A program made the position numbers and the translations under genes. Shown one piece after another: positions 62,280 through 64,000 of a DNA stretch of 64,000 nt; positions within the stretch are counted from its first letter, which is position 1; every line of letters starts with the position of its first letter. Source of the stretch: Acidovorax sp. A1169 (lineage in GTDB: Bacteria; Pseudomonadota; Gammaproteobacteria; Burkholderiales; Burkholderiaceae_C); contig NZ_JAUZDX010000014.1 of NCBI RefSeq assembly GCF_030704685.1, forward strand, positions 122,896-186,895, given 5' to 3'. Under the pieces are notes generated by a model. It made no database searches, was not told the DNA's origin, and saw only the letters and a list, made by a program, of their open reading frames with translations.

Positions 62280-62489
62280 TCAAAACGGAACATCGGAGGG
62301 GGAGATTTCCACCGGGCCGATGCCGTCGTATATCAGGGCACCGGAGACGATGATGCGTACGATTGAGCGCCCGGCACGGTGCTCCACCCTGTAGTCTTCT
62401 GCAGGAAACAGAAGCGGCGATTCGTCGGGCGGGCCACCGTACCAGGTGGGCGTGCGCAGGACGGCAGGCGGTGGAAAAAAGTTGCTCAT
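62280..62489 (-). CDS. Small hypothetical protein, first gene under the LexA-box promoter
   Basis: 69 residues from ATG 62489, preceded by CCGGAG. The sequence starts with a Pro/aromatic part (NFFPPPAVLRTPTWYGGPP) and ends in a beta-rich part (IVRIIVSGALIYDGIGPVEISPSD). No family recognised. It is the first gene after a promoter with -35 TTGACA and a LexA box overlapping the start region, so expression after DNA damage is expected. It heads the minus-strand genes down to 61402. Confidence 0.6.
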   Translation of the reverse strand: MSNFFPPPAVLRTPTWYGGPPDESPLLFPAEDYRVEHRAGRSIVRIIVSGALIYDGIGPVEISPSDVPF

Positions 62490-62512
62490 GACGAGCTCCG
62501 GTTGAGTTGATA

Positions 62513-62553
62513 CTGTATAAATTTACAGATTTTCGACCTTGTGCAGTTGTCAA
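62513..62553 (-). promoter_or_regulatory. LexA (SOS) box and -35 element
   Basis: CTGTATAAATTTACAG (62513-62528) matches the LexA form CTGT-N8-ACAG, with the flanking TA and AT of the E. coli box as well. On the minus strand the -35 TTGACA lies at 62548-62553, so the LexA site covers the -10 to start region, a typical repression site. The first gene ATG is 24 bases downstream. Confidence 0.8.
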
Positions 62554-62705
62554 CCCCGCTTGTCTTCGCGCGGCCTGCGTCGCGCAAAGGCCGGGCGCTA
62601 CCCATTCAGGAGCGCAGCAAAGCCCCTCGCCCAACTCAACCAAGTATTTTCCGTAACTACAAAATATCACTTGCGCCATGAATTTAACGTTACTACAATA
62701 AATTT

Positions 62706-62996
62706 ATGTTCACCGTAGTCGAAACCCCAACTTTCCAGAGGCAAGTCGCTGACGTGTGGACTGAAGCCGACCGCCTGGGCTTCATCGCCTTTATCGCCAC
62801 TAACCCTGAAGCCGGTGAAGTGATTCCCGGCGCTGAAGGTGCCCGCAAAGTGCGCTGGACGGTGGCAGGCCGTGGCAAGCGCGGCGGCGCCAGGGTGATC
62901 TACTTCAACCTGAGTACCGATGAAATTGTGCTGCTGGTGGCGGTGTATACGAAGTCCGAAAAGGACAACTTTCTTCCAAAGGAGATCAAGCGATGA
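62706..62996 (+). CDS. RelE-type toxin of a type II toxin-antitoxin pair
   Basis: 96 residues. The pattern FTVVETPTFQRQVADVWTEADRL, GEVIPGAEGARKVRWTVAGRGKRGGARVIYF and VLLVAVYTKSEKDNFLPKEIKR is that of the RelE/HigB-like mRNA interferases of PF06296, with the basic GRGKRGGAR loop and the YTKSEKDN end. It overlaps the antitoxin gene by 4 bases, toxin first. A/T-rich promoter bases with two GT(A/T)ACTAC repeats (62653-62660 and 62686-62693) lie upstream and may be the operator. Confidence 0.85.
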   Translation: MFTVVETPTFQRQVADVWTEADRLGFIAFIATNPEAGEVIPGAEGARKVRWTVAGRGKRGGARVIYFNLSTDEIVLLVAVYTKSEKDNFLPKEIKR

Positions 62997-63583
62997 GCAT
63001 CAAGACCATGAACGACCTGCAGGGCCTGGACGCCGAGAAGGTGGCCCAGGCCATTGAAGCGGACGCTGGCCAATCCGTGCCGGGACTGCGCGAGTCCCTG
63101 GCCGAGGCGCAGGGGGGCGAGTTCGCCGCTGTGCACACGCCCGATCAGATCGCCAAGCGCAAGGCGGGCCGCCCGAGCGGCAGCTTGAAGGCCGATGCGA
63201 AGGTGAGCACCACTGTGCGCCTAGACCCCGACGTGGTGGTGGCCTTGAAGGCGTCAGGCACCGGGTGGCAGACGCGCATTAATGACATGCTGCAGGCCGA
63301 CATCCACGCAGGGCGCCACATGGAAGGCGGTCGTTTCATAACGCTTGTGGGAGGCCGTCGCCACGGGCGGAAAATCCAGGTCGCGGAAGGCATCTACCAT
63401 GTGGATTACCCCGCCCCGACCGCTGAAGATACGTTTGCGGTTGAACGCTACGAGCAGCGGGAATGGATCGAAGTCAACCAGGCCCCGCGCCATGTCAACG
63501 CAAAGATGTACTTTGTGCTGGTCGGGCTGAGCGAGACGGACATCGCGCGCAAGGTGCTGGACCTCAAGGCTGGCCGGGTTTGA
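62993..63583 (+). CDS. Antitoxin (BrnA-like DNA-binding region) fused to an extra C-terminal domain
   Basis: 196 residues. Residues about 55-100 (GRPSGSLKADAKVSTTVRLDPDVVVALKASGTGWQTRINDMLQ) match the ribbon-helix-helix-like DNA-binding end of BrnA-type antitoxins, which normally finish there. Here the frame continues for about 90 residues: MEGGRFITLVGGRRHGRKIQ, YHVDYPAPTAEDTFAVERYEQREWIEV and a MYFVLVGLSETDIARKVLDL end. I do not recognise this extra part; the beta-rich look suggests a small phage protein. The join has no stop or frame change. Normal antitoxins are about half this length. Confidence 0.7.
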   Translation: MSIKTMNDLQGLDAEKVAQAIEADAGQSVPGLRESLAEAQGGEFAAVHTPDQIAKRKAGRPSGSLKADAKVSTTVRLDPDVVVALKASGTGWQTRINDMLQADIHAGRHMEGGRFITLVGGRRHGRKIQVAEGIYHVDYPAPTAEDTFAVERYEQREWIEVNQAPRHVNAKMYFVLVGLSETDIARKVLDLKAGRV

Positions 63584-63850
63584 TCGGATCGGTGCACGCC
63601 ACCAGCGCCGCGCGTAGCTGCACCTCGTAGCCCTCGCGGCGGTCGATCACGGCCAAGGCGGCACGCATCAGGGCCCAGGGCAACACGCCCAGGCTAGGAC
63701 ATCTGTGGGCGTCCCCGTGCGCTCTGGCACCGGCTCGCGGCACACCACCGGTACGTGCACCAGCACACGCCCGCCAGTCGCGGGCTTCGCATTGCCATCC
63801 TGGCCTGCTCTTGACCTTATGTACTGGTTCCGATACAATGCAGTCTTCAT
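63564..63850 (-). pseudogene. Frameshifted small gene of the integrated element
   Basis: From ATG 63850 the frame reads KTALYRNQYIRSRAGQDGNAKPATGGRVLVHVPVVCREPVPERTGTPTDVLAWACCPG and stops at 63668. The frame one base away reads on from about 63700 as ALMRAALAVIDRREGYEVQLRAALVACTDPIKPGQ to a stop at 63564. The two halves look like one small protein of about 95 residues joined by a single-base change. It overlaps the 3' end of the antitoxin gene by 20 bases on the other strand. Two genuine separate proteins are less likely. Confidence 0.45.
63811..63839 (+). promoter_or_regulatory. Sigma-70 promoter of the second toxin gene
   Basis: TTGACC (63811-63816) and TACAAT (63834-63839) lie 17 bases apart, near consensus, with the predicted start at about 63846. 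The toxin-like frame begins about 40 bases further. The strong promoter is on the plus strand within the 5' end of the minus-strand small gene. Confidence 0.75.
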
Positions 63851-63884
63851 AAACTCGATACGGGAGCGCAGCATGAAAAATTAA

Positions 63885-64000
63885 ATGCAGCACAACATCA
63901 TGGAAACATCCGGCGTTAAAGAAATGGTATTTGAAGGATCTTCTCTGGACGACATCAGAGGGTTCCCGATTGCGGCGATGCAGGATTGTGGATTTCAGCT
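63885..64000 (+). CDS. RelE/HigB-type toxin, 3' end outside window
   Basis: The frame reads MQHNIMETSGVKEMVFEGSSLDDIRGFPIAAMQDCGFQ and is open to the window end. The KEMVFEGSSLDDIRGFP block is typical of phage Gp49-like/HigB toxins (usually followed by a basic catalytic part and an antitoxin gene). The start can be ATG 63885 or ATG 63900; an upstream ATG at 63873 hits a stop after three codons. Strong promoter upstream. An antitoxin gene is expected just beyond the window. Confidence 0.6.
   Translation, partial: MQHNIMETSGVKEMVFEGSSLDDIRGFPIAAMQDCGFQ

Overview
The window looks like chromosome of a high-GC betaproteobacterium of the order Burkholderiales, most likely family Comamonadaceae (Acidovorax, Comamonas or Delftia-like). 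This rests on the base composition, the Bug-type tricarboxylate transporter, the DUF2788, DUF2189 and DUF4148 proteins, many solute-binding proteins, and an extracellular polyhydroxybutyrate (PHB) depolymerase of the Fn3-linker type. No database search was possible, so the genus is an inference.

Layout. 0-6 kb: a truncated conserved protein, a DUF899 gene broken by one amber codon, an AAA-type ATPase with a possibly leaderless start, an M14 metallopeptidase, two small membrane-protein genes and a HAD phosphatase. 6-13 kb: a tightly packed minus-strand run combining a polar-amino-acid-type ABC importer with sugar-acid genes (TIM-barrel isomerase, KDG-type kinase, 2-hydroxyacid dehydrogenase, LacI regulator). 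13-17 kb: ferrochelatase and a Lon-like protease on the plus strand. 17-19 kb: an orphan solute-binding protein and two small unknown genes.

19-32.6 kb is the most interesting block: a minus-strand gene set for scavenging PHB. It holds a secreted PHB depolymerase (catalytic domain, Fn3 linker, substrate-binding domain), a lipoprotein 3-hydroxybutyrate-oligomer hydrolase, a complete LIV-type ABC importer with two binding proteins, an alpha/beta hydrolase and an SDR. At its head sits a PAS-AAA+-Fis sigma-54 activator gene. Directly after it is a near-consensus -24/-12 promoter with two upstream 17-bp repeats, driving the first binding protein. The genes suggest polymer to oligomer to monomer conversion outside the cytoplasm, then uptake through the LIV-type transporter.

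32.7-43 kb looks like an accessory patch with more A+T. It has a LysR-controlled ene-reductase/NTF2-like/esterase group, an orphan amino-acid binding protein with a VOC protein, a lipoprotein gamma-glutamyltransferase, another LysR gene, and a decayed IS5-type element. That element keeps good inverted repeats and a 3-bp target duplication, but its transposase gene is interrupted by a 109-bp palindromic element. A single arm of the palindrome recurs just outside the IS and supplies the end of a DUF2325 gene that has a Fur-box-like promoter.

43.8-53 kb: TetR with a divergent DAPG-hydrolase-like gene around a pair of perfect 10-bp inverted sites, a methyltransferase with a divergent LysR, and a complete tctABC transporter with a divergent tctDE two-component system coupled to an Hsp15-like gene. 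53-61 kb: two unknown secreted proteins, a metal-type two-component system facing a DUF4148 gene, an SGNH hydrolase, a chemotaxis receptor and two small membrane proteins.

61.2-64 kb is the edge of an integrated element. The 3' end of a tRNA gene (serine-type by its sequence) remains with its native terminator, and beyond it lie small phage-like genes, a LexA-box promoter, a RelE-like toxin with an antitoxin fused to an extra domain, and the start of a second RelE/HigB-type toxin gene cut by the window end. The other end of the element and any integrase lie outside the window.
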